Part shown: positions 18,163 to 27,032 of the stretch, piece after piece
Numbering within the stretch: the first letter of the stretch is position 1
Layout of the letters: each line of letters begins with the position of its first letter
Source of the DNA: Streptomyces laurentii
GTDB taxonomy: Bacteria; Actinomycetota; Actinomycetes; Streptomycetales; Streptomycetaceae
NCBI GenBank assembly: GCA_002355495.1
Contig: AP017424.1
Location: forward strand, 7,443,501 to 7,507,500
Direction of reading: 5' to 3'
DNA: 64,000 bases
Position numbers and translations under genes: made by a program
Notes under the pieces: model-generated
The model's database searches: none
Seen by the model: the letters and a program-made list of their open reading frames with translations, nothing else
What the model was told of the DNA's origin: nothing

Positions 18163-18203
18163 GAAATGGTCCGGGACGGGGCCGTGGACGGTCGAAGAAC
18201 ACG

Positions 18204-19364
18204 TCAGCCCGCCCGGAGACCGACCGCCAGCGTCAGTTCGAGAACCCGGTGCGGCGACCCGAGATCCGGAAACAGCTCCCGCAGCTGCGACATCCGGTAC
18301 CGGACGGTCTGGGGGTGGACGAACAACGCCGCCGCCACCTCGTCCCGCCTGCCCTGGTGCAGCAGCCACGCCCGCAACGTCTCCTCGAGCCGCCGCGCGG
18401 TCGCGGCCGACAAGGTCCGCAACGGTGCGAGGGCTCGGACACGCAGGTCGGCGAACGCGTCCGCGTCGGCGCTCAGTACCAGCTCGGGCAGGTGGTCCTC
18501 GGTGTCGCGGATGTCGCAGGAGAGGGAGCGCGCACGTACGGCTCGTGCGTACGAGGCGGACGCACGCGTCCACGGCCGGGCCGGGCCGACCACGGCGGTG
18601 CGGTCGGGCAGCTGCCTCAGGAGATGCGCTCGGTCGGCATCGGGGACGAGCAGCACGCCGGAGGCGTCCGGAAGATCGTCGAGGACGAGGGTGCCCGGGT
18701 CGAGCGCGCGGTAGGCCGGCCGGGCCTGGGCGGCGGGCAGCAGGACTGCGGTCAGCGAAGCCGGCGGCTGCCACGCGGCCCGCCTCGCAGCGGCAAGGAG
18801 CACGTCCGGGCTCGCGCCGGAGAGGAGGTCGCGGGCCAGCTGTTCCAGGTGGCGCTCGTGGGCCCGGCCCCGCGCGGCCAGTTCGTCGGCGTGGCCCGCG
18901 GCGCTCGCGGCGGAGAGCTCGTCGATGTAGGCGAAGGTCAGCTCGGCGAACTTGGCCACCTGCGCGGCGGGCAGACCTGCGGGTACGGCTCCTGCGGCCA
19001 GGCCTCGCCAGGCCACGCGGGCGCCGACCCGGTAGGCGCTGAGCAGGGCGTCCATCGAACGGCCGTCGCGGACCTCGCCTCGGCCCAGTTCGTAGGCCGC
19101 GTCGCCGGCGTCGCCGCCCGTGGCGTTCCCGCTCGCGAGGTCGAGGTAGTGGCCCAGGGCGGTGCGGACGGCCCGGCGGATGGTGACGCCCATGCGGCCC
19201 GAAAGCGCGTTGGCGTAGGACGGGACCTCGTCGATGATCGCCTGGACGACCTCGTCGGCGGTGGTCCTCAGCGCGGCCCGAAGCGCGGTGACTGTCGTCT
19301 CATCCAGGACCAGTTCGCTGGCCCTCCGGACTGCATGGCTCACGTTTTTGTTCCCTGCGAACAA
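18204..19364 (-). CDS. PucR/CdaR-type transcriptional regulator
   Basis: A 386-residue regulator with an N-terminal helical sensor region and the C-terminal PucR HTH_30 domain (LEETLRAWLLHQGRRDEVAA then LFVHPQTVRYRMSQLRELF). Divergently transcribed from the ferredoxin reductase/desaturase pair with 66 bases between starts, so it probably controls them and itself. In Streptomyces, regulators in this position act as fatty-acid-desaturase regulators. The start at 19364 (MFAGNKNVSHAV) could also be the GTG at VSHAV. Confidence 0.85.
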   Translation of the reverse strand: MFAGNKNVSHAVRRASELVLDETTVTALRAALRTTADEVVQAIIDEVPSYANALSGRMGVTIRRAVRTALGHYLDLASGNATGGDAGDAAYELGRGEVRDGRSMDALLSAYRVGARVAWRGLAAGAVPAGLPAAQVAKFAELTFAYIDELSAASAAGHADELAARGRAHERHLEQLARDLLSGASPDVLLAAARRAAWQPPASLTAVLLPAAQARPAYRALDPGTLVLDDLPDASGVLLVPDADRAHLLRQLPDRTAVVGPARPWTRASASYARAVRARSLSCDIRDTEDHLPELVLSADADAFADLRVRALAPLRTLSAATARRLEETLRAWLLHQGRRDEVAAALFVHPQTVRYRMSQLRELFPDLGSPHRVLELTLAVGLRAG

Positions 19365-19430
19365 TTCAACTGATCAGATTCACGTCCTGCGGACAGGACT
19401 TTACCTCCCGAAGCACATCAAGCTGGGGGC

Positions 19431-20486
19431 ATGACGAGTGCAGCCCTCCGCAGTGGGGCGTGGAAACTGCTGGAGATGGTCACGACGCCGCTGCTGCCGT
19501 CGGACTACCTCGACCTGGTCAGCCCGCTGCGTGCGGGCGGCGACCTGCGGGGACGCATCGAGGCCGTGCACCCCGAGACGGGTGACGCCGCGACCATCGT
19601 GATCAGGCCGGGACGGGGCTGGCGCGGCCACACAGCCGGTCAGTACGTGCGGATCGGGGTCGACGTCGACGGGGTGCGCCTGTGGCGTGCCTACTCGGTC
19701 ACCTCACCGACGAACCGTCGGGACGGCCGGATCACGATCACCGTGAAGGCGATCCCGGACGGCAAGGTCAGCAACCACCTGGTCCACAGGGCGGAACCAG
19801 GCACGCTGATCCAGCTCGACCAGGCGACCGGTGACTTCGTGTTGCCGGAGGCCAAGCCCGCCAAGGTGCTCTACCTGACGGCCGGCAGCGGCATCACGCC
19901 GGTGATGGGCATGCTGCGCGACATCGAGTTCGACGACGTCGTCATGGTCCACTCCGCACCGCAGCCGCACGACGTGATCTTCCGCAGCGAGCTGCACGAC
20001 CTGGTCGCGGACAAGAAACTGCGTCTCACCGAGCTGCACACCGACACGGACGGCATGCTCGACATCGCCCGTCTGGGCGAACTCGTCCCTGACTGGGCCG
20101 AGCGCGAGACCTGGGCGTGCGGGCCCGCGGGCCTGCTCGATGCCGCCGAGGACCACTGGACCGAGCACGGCGTCCCGGAGCGCCTGCACACCGAACGTTT
20201 CCGCCCCAGCATTGTCGTCGGCGGCAACGGTGGCCGGGTCAGGTTCAGCACCACCGGCAGGACCGTCGACGCGGACGGCGCCACGCCGTTGCTGGACGTC
20301 GGCGAGGAGGCCGGCGTACTCATGCCGTCCGGGTGCCGCATGGGCATCTGCTTCGGCTGCGTCACACCGCTCACGTCGGGCGCCGTCCGCGACCTGCGCA
20401 CCGGCGAGATCACCGAAGCCGAGCCGGGCGTCCTCATCCAGACCTGCGTGTCCGCCGCGGCGGGCCCCTGCGACATCGAACGGTAG
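19431..20486 (+). CDS. ferredoxin reductase with C-terminal 2Fe-2S domain (desaturase electron donor)
   Basis: A 351-residue oxidoreductase. The FAD-binding RAYSVTSP motif is near residue 88, the NAD(P) loop is YLTAGSGITPVMGML, and a plant-type [2Fe-2S] domain at the end has CRMGICFGC plus a final Cys in LIQTC. It passes electrons from NAD(P)H to the membrane desaturase encoded 7 bases downstream. The pairing resembles the mycobacterial Rv3230c/DesA3 system. Confidence 0.92.
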   Translation: MTSAALRSGAWKLLEMVTTPLLPSDYLDLVSPLRAGGDLRGRIEAVHPETGDAATIVIRPGRGWRGHTAGQYVRIGVDVDGVRLWRAYSVTSPTNRRDGRITITVKAIPDGKVSNHLVHRAEPGTLIQLDQATGDFVLPEAKPAKVLYLTAGSGITPVMGMLRDIEFDDVVMVHSAPQPHDVIFRSELHDLVADKKLRLTELHTDTDGMLDIARLGELVPDWAERETWACGPAGLLDAAEDHWTEHGVPERLHTERFRPSIVVGGNGGRVRFSTTGRTVDADGATPLLDVGEEAGVLMPSGCRMGICFGCVTPLTSGAVRDLRTGEITEAEPGVLIQTCVSAAAGPCDIER

Positions 20487-20493
20487 GAGCACC

Positions 20494-21612
20494 TTGACCG
20501 CCATCGACCCCACCGCCCACCTGACCGCGGAGCAGATCGAGGAGCTCGGCCGCGAGCTGGATGCGATCCGCGACGAGGTGATCGCCGGCCGCGGGGAGAA
20601 GGACGCCGCCTACATCCGCAAGGTCATCTCGGCGCAGCGCAAACTCGAGCTGGTCAGCAGGGGCGTCCTGCTGTTCTCGATCTTCCCGCCCGCGTGGCTG
20701 ATCGGCACCGCCGGCCTGTCCGTGGCCAAGATCATGGAGAACATGGAGATCGGCCACAACGTCCTGCACGGCCAGTGGGACTGGATGCGGGACCCGAAGA
20801 TCCACTCCACCACCTGGGACTGGGATCACGTCTCGCCGGCCGAGCAGTGGAAGCACTCGCACAACGAGCTGCACCACACGTACACCAACGTGATCGGCAA
20901 GGACAACGACCTCGGCTACGGCATCATGCGCGTCGACGAGGACCAGAAATGGCGCCCGTTCCACCTCGGCCAGCCGCTGTGGAACTTCATCAACGCCTGC
21001 TTCTTCGAGTACGGCATCGCCGCCTACGACCTGGAACTCGGCAGGAATCTGCACAAGCGCCGCCGCAAGAACCCGGAGTTCCGCGTGCGGGCCAGGGCCG
21101 TGGGCCGCAAGATCCGCAAGCAGGTGCTCAAGGACTACGTGATCCACCCGCTCCTTTCGGGCCCGTCGTTCCTCACCACGCTCGCCGCCACGTTCACCGC
21201 GAACCTGGTCCGCAACATCTGGTCCCACTCGGTGATCATGTGCGGGCACTTCCCCGAGGGCGTGCAGGTCTTCGAGCGCCGGTCGATCGAGGGCGAGACG
21301 CGCGGCCAGTGGTACCTGCGCCAGATGATGGGCTCGGCGAACATCAGCGGCAGCAAGGCCATGCACTTCATGACCGGCAACCTGTCGCACCAGATCGAGC
21401 ACCACCTGTTCCCAGACCTGCCGAGCAACCGGTACGCCGAGGTCGCGGTGAAGGTGCGCGCCCTGTTCGAGAAGTACGAGCTGCAGTACGTCACCGGGCC
21501 GCTGCCCAAGCAGGTGTACTCCGCGTGGCACAAGGTCTTCCGGCTCTCGCTGCCGAACAGGAAGCCCAAGGTCACGACGCCGGACCGCGAGCAGGCGCTC
21601 GCCGCGGCCTGA
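20494..21612 (+). CDS. membrane fatty acid desaturase
   Basis: A 372-residue acyl-lipid/acyl-CoA desaturase. All three histidine clusters are present: HNVLH, HNELHH and HQIEHH. Hydrophobic segments lie around LLFSIFPPAWLIG and FLTTLAATFTANL. No ATG fits; a TTG at 20494 with AGGAG shortly upstream gives the usual start (TAIDPTAHLTAEQIEELGRE). Coupled to the ferredoxin reductase; together they introduce a double bond into fatty acids. Confidence 0.92.
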   Translation: MTAIDPTAHLTAEQIEELGRELDAIRDEVIAGRGEKDAAYIRKVISAQRKLELVSRGVLLFSIFPPAWLIGTAGLSVAKIMENMEIGHNVLHGQWDWMRDPKIHSTTWDWDHVSPAEQWKHSHNELHHTYTNVIGKDNDLGYGIMRVDEDQKWRPFHLGQPLWNFINACFFEYGIAAYDLELGRNLHKRRRKNPEFRVRARAVGRKIRKQVLKDYVIHPLLSGPSFLTTLAATFTANLVRNIWSHSVIMCGHFPEGVQVFERRSIEGETRGQWYLRQMMGSANISGSKAMHFMTGNLSHQIEHHLFPDLPSNRYAEVAVKVRALFEKYELQYVTGPLPKQVYSAWHKVFRLSLPNRKPKVTTPDREQALAAA

Positions 21613-22220
21613 CTCCCGGTACTGGCTCAGACCCTTCGGCCGTACCGACGGCACCGCCGGTCTGTGCGACATCCCGCGAGTTCTCCTGAGGGCTGCTGAG
21701 TGACCGAAGCTGTGGCCAGGGGCTTCTTCCCCCTTTGAATACTCCGTTCGGCTGTGACGGAACTTCGACGACGACGGCCCCCTCTTCCGCCCGGTCAGGA
21801 GAGGGCGTGGGCCGCTCGCGCGGCGGGTTCACCAGCAAGCTCCAGGTGAGCGCGGACGGCCACTGCCGCAGGGTTTCCTGCCCGCCCTGCCCGCCCTGCC
21901 CGCCCTGCCCGCCCTGCCCGCGACAGGGACCTGGCGCCGCTCGCCGTCCTCACCACCATGACGGCGCACAACACCTTCCCCGGGCTGGCGGTCCGCACCG
22001 GAGGGGTCCGGGCCGTTGTCGTCGGGTCCCTGGAGAGGGCGGATCGGCGGCATGCCCATCTGAGGCATGGGCTGGGCCACCCAGCCCACCCCCGACTGTT
22101 CGGGGAGAACATCTGAAGCAATCCTGGCCAGCGACGGACCCGACAGCCGCTCCCGATCGCCCTGCGAAGGGAGGGTATGCCGCAGGGTCGCGAGCTGGGC
22201 CTTTCGGTGGGAGCTTCGGC
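21613..22220. other. intergenic region with IS5-type relic and 9-bp tandem repeat
   Basis: At 21780-21850 the plus strand reads GVGRSRGGFTSKLQVSADG, a short relic of an IS5/IS427-type transposase. Next come five perfect tandem copies of CCTGCCCGC (21877-21921). From 21925 to about 22105 a frame (LAPLAVLTTMTAHNTFPGLA) looks weakly coding but is not recognised. No intact gene. Confidence 0.5.
21877..21921. repeat. five tandem copies of a 9-bp unit CCTGCCCGC
   Basis: Uninterrupted 45-bp microsatellite-like array within transposase debris. Read on the plus strand it would encode repeated Cys-Pro-Pro units. Confidence 0.85.
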
Positions 22221-22936
22221 ATGATTGCACCCGTTCAGGTGGGCAGCGCCGCGTCGCCGGTCGCGCCATTCCGCAACCCCTTCCCGTACGACGGGAACGC
22301 GCCGGTGGGCACAGGGTTCTGTGAGGCGTTCTTCGTGGACGGAACAGGGGTGGTGAAGTACCTGTGCTCCAACGCGGGCCGGTACTGGTCGGTGGAGGAT
22401 CCACCCGGCGCACCGTCGGACGGGTGGCAGCTGGGGGCGGGGGCTCCGGAGGCGTCGTCGCGGTGCTGAACCTGTGGCAACTGCCCGGCGGCATCTACCT
22501 GTTCTGGACCGATCCGTCCGGGTACGTGGCCTCGTGCCGGCTGGACGAGAGCGGGCAGCTGGACACGCCGGTGCTCTTCAACGGCCTGAACGGCAACCCG
22601 AGCGCGCCGATCACCGGCAACCTCCGGGTCGCCTACACGCCGGTCACGGTTGCCGGCGGCCCCGGGGAGGAAACGATGACCACCGGGGGCGGGCACTCGG
22701 TGATCTATGGCACCAACGGCACCAGTGAGCTGGTCGTCATGTACTGGAACGGTACGCAGTGGACGGTCAATACGTACCTGGACGAGTACAACACCGGACC
22801 TGAGAAGAACGAGCCGTTCGGGGCCGGGCTGGCCTACAACGGCGTCGCGCTGGTGCCGTTCGGCCAGTCCGACGACTTCGAGGACATCTCCTGGAACTTG
22901 TTCTGCAACCGCACCGGCACTCCCGGTCTCGGGTAG
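22221..22936 (+). pseudogene. lectin/beta-propeller-like protein, frameshifted and stop-interrupted
   Basis: ATG 22221 opens a frame (MIAPVQVGSAASPVAPFRNP, then CEAFFVDGTGVVKYLCSNAG) that loses register near 22435 in a run of G. It continues in another frame with LNLWQLPGGIYLFWTDPSGY and VAYTPVTVAGGPGEETMTTG. Repeating aromatic and Gly-rich strands suggest a beta-propeller or fungal-type lectin fold. A TAG at 22934 is followed in the same frame by FIGLSEPGNVPYSANYVGDP, which looks like continuing lectin sequence, then by a helicase tail. Confidence 0.5.
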
Positions 22937-23014
22937 TTCATCGGGCTGTCGGAGCCCGGCAACGTTCCGTATTCGGCGAACTACGTCGGAGATCCGCCGC
23001 TCAGCGGAGGCGCT

Positions 23015-23452
23015 GTGAGTGACGACAAGGCCGAAGTCCGGGCGGCGCGGTCGAAGGAGTATCAACAACTGCGCCAGGTGCCGTACGCGGAGTTGCTGGC
23101 GTTGAACGAGCACCTCGGCGGCGGCACGCCCTTCGCCACACAACATGGAGTCAAGGGACTGGAGTTCGACCGGGTCCTCGCCGTGGTCAGCAAGGGACAC
23201 TCCCGCTTCCAGATCCCCGAGATGCTGGCTATCTTCTCCCGGCGCGACGAACTGATGGACAAGGAACTTGAGGCGTTCATCAGGGCACGCAACCTCTTCT
23301 ACGTGGCATGCTCACGGGCCAGAGAGGACCTGGCCATTCTCTTCACCACGAAACTTGAGCCCGCTGCACTGGACACCCTCCGGGAGTGGGTCGGCGAGTC
23401 GCGGATCGCGTCGCTGCGGTTCGACGGGGATACGGTGGTGGGTGGCGAATGA
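23015..23452 (+). pseudogene. UvrD/Rep-family helicase C-terminal fragment
   Basis: 145 residues from GTG 23015. It has helicase motif V-like TQHGVKGLEFDRVLAVVSKG and motif VI ARNLFYVACSRAREDLAILF, the end of a superfamily-1 UvrD-like helicase. Walker A and the other N-terminal motifs are missing. TQHGVKGLEFD is also the style seen in GajB of Gabija defence systems, but no GajA nuclease is present. Its frame is continuous with the lectin-like pseudogene, so this is a chimera made by deletion. Confidence 0.65.
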
Positions 23453-23787
23453 GGGACGAGGCAGGCCGGACGGATCCCCGGGCCAACCCCGACACGAAGT
23501 TCCCCGTGATGCTCATGTCCCAGTCTCCAGGTGTCCACGATCAAGGGGAAGCTTCACAAGCCCCCTTCCCCTGCTCGGTGCCCGGTTGTCCGAAGGGTCC
23601 TCATCGGGACGTGAGCCAAATGGCAAGACCGCTACCTGTGGCGGTGGCGAGGGCTGCCACCGCCAAACCCTTGTGGGGGATGTCCTTGCAACCGTCACAG
23701 GCGAGGGGTTCGCGCCACGACCAATGCGTTGATGGCCAGTGTCCGAGGACGGCAACAAGGAGCGTTGTAGCAAGCACCAGTTGGACT
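23453..23787. other. intergenic, no gene seen
   Basis: About 330 bases without a convincing coding frame. Near the right edge GTAGCAAGCACCAGTTGGAC resembles the IS5-type end seen at 17265 and 37115, directly abutting ALDH repeat copy 3. Confidence 0.4.
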
Positions 23788-23936
23788 CTAGAAGAGGCCG
23801 AGCTTCTTCGGCGAGTATGACACCAGTAGATTCTTCGTGTGCTGGTGGTACACGCCTCGCGTGGCCGCTGACCAGCGGAAACGGCCACGATTCGGCCAAG
23901 CTGCAGGTGGCTGGTCCGCGTATGGCCCGGATCTTG
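23788..23936 (-). repeat. ALDH 3'-end repeat, copy 3 (putative attachment-site relic)
   Basis: The minus strand encodes YHQHTKNLLVSYSPKKLGLF and a stop at 23788-23790. GGTGGTACA (23844-23852) is exactly 60 bases from GGTCCG (23913-23918), and a GGATCTTGG tail follows as in copy 1. The adjoining residues RWSA match copy 1. No hairpin here; an IS5-like end replaces it. Confidence 0.6.
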
Positions 23937-24322
23937 GTCGGCACGGAATGGGCCCCTGACCAATGGCCCGCGGCGGCGGTGAGTCGGTACACGAACGAAG
24001 GATGGGCCGACAGGTCTCCACGGAGCACGCTTCGATCCAACGCGCCACGAGAGAGAGTCGCCAGGGCTTGGACCGCGGAGCGGGCAACCAATCGGCTGCT
24101 GCGAAGCACCCGAAGGCTCTCGAGTGGACGTCATGGTCCAGCGAAGGACGAGTACACCCCCAGTACGCCGAGGACCTGGCACACGCAGCAGCGGCGGCCG
24201 GAAATAGCCATGTCCCTGCACTGGCTCGCCCAACTGGGATTCTTCAATGGCGAGATTCACGACGCCGAGCGTTTGAACTGCGCTGCTGCACTTGCAGGGT
24301 CAGTGAGCCTTTTCCATCTTGA
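23937..24322. other. non-coding debris
   Basis: Nearly 390 bases with only short, unconvincing frames in all directions. Nothing identified. Confidence 0.4.
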
Positions 24323-25100
24323 TCAGCTGGCGAGTTCGAGGGCGACGACGGCTCGGACGACCGCGGTGATTCGGGTGGTGCTGCAGCGGAGCTTCCGCAG
24401 GAGTCGCCAGCACTTGAGGATCGCCATGGCGCGTTCGCCGAGGCTGCGGATCTTGGCGTGGTCCCGGTTGTGACGCCGGCGCCAGCCGCGAAGGTTCTTG
24501 CCCCGGAACGGGACGCGGACGGCAGCACCCGCACCTTGGTAGGCCTTGTCCGCCCAGCACTTGACGCCGTCAGCGGCGGGAATGCCGTGGGTCCGGGCCG
24601 CGGTCAGGTCGTGCGTGGCCCCCGGCAGCGCGTCCGATGCCCAGATCAAACGCCCGGCCGGATCGGCGATGACCCGCACGTTCATCGCCGTGGTGCTTCT
24701 TCTTCCCCGAGTAGTACGGCCGGTCGGCGGCGATGCGGTCGATCGGCAGCACGGTCGAGGATCACGTACGCCTTCTTCCGCACGGTCTGCATGGCCTGTT
24801 CGAGCGTGGGCGCGAGGGCGGCCAGGAGGTCGACGGCCTCGCGTATGTACCGCTAGACCGTCGCGATCCCGACCCGGAAACCCGCCGCGAGGCGGGCGTA
24901 GGTGTCGCCGCAGCGCAGGTGAGCGAGAACGAGCAGGGCCTGCCGGCCGCAAGTGAGGCGCCGCCAGCGGGAACCGATGCGGCGGCGGTGACCTGCGAGA
25001 AGACCGGAGAGATGCTCCAGGGTGCGGCTGGACAGATCGATGGCGGACGGGTAGACAAGCACGAGAGCTCCTGGCGGACTGGTGATCTTGGTCGTGAACC
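24323..25100 (-). pseudogene. IS5-family (DDE_Tnp_4) transposase, stop- and frameshift-inactivated
   Basis: Read leftward: MLVYPSAIDLSSRTLEHLSG, a helix-turn-helix region (LAAGFRVGIATV), an in-frame TAG near 24854, RYIREAVDLLAALAPTL in continuation, a frame shift near 24690-24750, then HGMNVRVIADPAGRLIWASD, WADKAYQGAGAAVRVPF and GERAMAILKCWRLLRKL. Most of the element remains but the gene is dead. A deleted relative lies at 37115-37380 and a third copy at 53940-54610. Confidence 0.8.
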
Positions 25101-25656
25101 CGTCTACCAGGAGCTTTCTTCATGCCCGCCACCGGGGACACCGATCCAACCACCCGTCAGCTTGGAAGAGGTTCACTGACCTTCGTCCGCACCAAGCAAG
25201 CCGACGCGGCCAAGCTCATGAGAAGGACTTCCGTCGGCCTCGGGCTTCCCTCCACCCGGCCAGCCCGAGACTGAACACCTCGCCGTCACCCCGTTGAGTG
25301 AAGTGCAGAGAAGCCGCCGCAGTTGGTGGGCGTTCTCACCCTCGGGGTTTCGGAGCGGCCTGACGTGGCACGCTCGACCTCCACGACGAGGGAGGCTGTC
25401 GCGCCGCGGCCATGCCGTTCACGCCGCCGGATCAGCGAGGTGCGAGTCGTCGTCCGCGGTCGCATACTCAAGAGGACGGGATGCCCGCAGGTTCCCGGAA
25501 CCTTCGAGCGTGCATGTCGTGCCGGGTTGACGCTGCGAGGACCGCGGTGACGAGCACCTCACCATTCTCACACTGAGCCGCGACACGGGCTGTTCACGCT
25601 GCCGGCGCGGCAGGTGAAGCTTGTGCCCCCCAACCGCATCGTCGGAAGGACTCAGC
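25101..25656. other. upstream region of the toxin-like gene
   Basis: About 550 bases with only small competing frames and no recognisable gene. The ribosome-binding site GGAAGGA (25644-25650) for the next gene is at the right edge. Confidence 0.4.
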
Positions 25657-27021
25657 ATGGCAGTCGACATTCTCTTCGCCGATCTGTCGAGGGCCCGGAA
25701 CCCTCGGGATTACATGGCTCGCAAACTGCAGGACTTCTACCGCACGTCCCGGGCGACGCCGGATGAGATTCGGGCTCTGGTCGACCGGGTCTACGTCGAA
25801 GGAGACCACAACAACTTCCCACTTGCGGCACCACAGGATTTGCCGAAGCTCAGCGAGGGCCAGAAAAAATTCCTGGACGGGGAGACCGCTCTCTTCCAGA
25901 AACTCGTCGACCAGTTGAGCCCGTTGATCGAGGGCGAGGAAATCCGCTCGGGCTCGGACTGGGCAACCCTCCTAAAAGCTGACTTCCACGACTATCCTGC
26001 CGGGACGCCCGTTCTCGTTCGGGAAACCAGCCAAGCCACAATCTACTACCTCTATCACCTTGCCCAGGTTACCCGGGATGGCCGTTTCACCTATGTTCCG
26101 AATGAACCGGAGCCCAACGAGGTGCGGGCCAACCAGTATGAGAAGCAGGCACGGATCGAGGCCCTGGCGATCGCGCTGTGGGCGGACCTTCTGCTATCCG
26201 TGGCCAAGGGATTGCTCGGAGCCGTGGGTGGGAAGGTCGGCAGCGACCTGTTGAACGCGCTTTTCCCGGGGAGCCAGGGAATAGACGTCAAGAAGATGCT
26301 GGATGATTTCTCCGCCATCGTCGCGGAGGCGAACAAGGTCCAGACGGTCAGCGAGCAGGCAGGGCAGGTCAACGGCGTACTCATCAGCAACAGTGAGTAC
26401 TACATCCCGCGAAAGTCCAAGAGTACTTCGAAGCGGGAGCTGTACGAAACGTTGCTGACGTACCACAACAAACTTACCTCGGTCATAGGAACACTGCAGA
26501 GCAAGAGCGCCGGCGTGGACTACACGAAAGCGGGCCTGCCGGTGTGTGTACTGGCCATCAGCACCCACCTGGCGACCTACCAGGAGATGGCGTTCCAGGA
26601 CCCCAACGTGAGCGACCCCCACGAGTCCACGAATGTCGACAGCATCCGGATCGCAGCCGCCTCCAATGCCGCCTGGGTCGGCGCCAAAGCCGACGAGATC
26701 ATCACCGACAACCTCAATGCCCGGCTGGCCAAAATCAGTGATGTACTGAACAACCCGGTGTGCGACGGGGTGGGCAGCGGAGTGGTATGCAAGAGCCGCT
26801 ACTTCTTCACGGACGACGCGACGGGCTACCGCAGTGGATACTACGAGCAGTCCGGATGCAAAGACGACGCCCAAAAACGCTGTGCCGACGCACGGGCGGC
26901 GTACGTCGAAAACGTCCGAAGGCAGTGCCAAGCCGATGAGCGGAAGAAGCTGGATTGGGCTTTCGAAAGTGCGGAGCACTGGACGAGTCTCAAGGAGACG
27001 CCGTTGCCAAAGACGTCCTGA
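25657..27021 (+). CDS. hypothetical protein with Cry delta-endotoxin-domain-I-like helical region
   Basis: A 454-residue protein; ATG 25657 lies 6 bases after GGAAGGA. No classical signal peptide. Residues ~165-200 form hydrophobic helices (ALAIALWADLLLSVAKGLLG, then AVGGKVGSDLLNALFPG). After an amphipathic stretch and a predicted helix pair, GLPVCVLAISTHLATYQEMA resembles the conserved hydrophobic helix of Cry domain I (PLYAQAANLHLLLLRD style). The C-terminal ~90 residues contain four to five Cys (NPVCDGVGSGVVCKSRYFF, SGCKDDAQKRCADARAAYVE). The beta-sheet receptor domains of full Cry toxins are absent. A stand-alone gene whose lower GC and richer codon variety suggest horizontal transfer. 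The toxin assignment is inference from pattern only. Confidence 0.5.
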   Translation: MAVDILFADLSRARNPRDYMARKLQDFYRTSRATPDEIRALVDRVYVEGDHNNFPLAAPQDLPKLSEGQKKFLDGETALFQKLVDQLSPLIEGEEIRSGSDWATLLKADFHDYPAGTPVLVRETSQATIYYLYHLAQVTRDGRFTYVPNEPEPNEVRANQYEKQARIEALAIALWADLLLSVAKGLLGAVGGKVGSDLLNALFPGSQGIDVKKMLDDFSAIVAEANKVQTVSEQAGQVNGVLISNSEYYIPRKSKSTSKRELYETLLTYHNKLTSVIGTLQSKSAGVDYTKAGLPVCVLAISTHLATYQEMAFQDPNVSDPHESTNVDSIRIAAASNAAWVGAKADEIITDNLNARLAKISDVLNNPVCDGVGSGVVCKSRYFFTDDATGYRSGYYEQSGCKDDAQKRCADARAAYVENVRRQCQADERKKLDWAFESAEHWTSLKETPLPKTS

Positions 27022-27032
27022 CCTGTCCCTAT

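Noticed and set aside
21877..21921. Short tandem repeat considered as a CRISPR-like array
   Set aside because: Units are only 9 bp and directly adjacent with no spacers.
23015..23452. Active Gabija (GajB) defence gene
   Set aside because: Only the C-terminal quarter of a UvrD-like helicase is present, without Walker motifs and without GajA.
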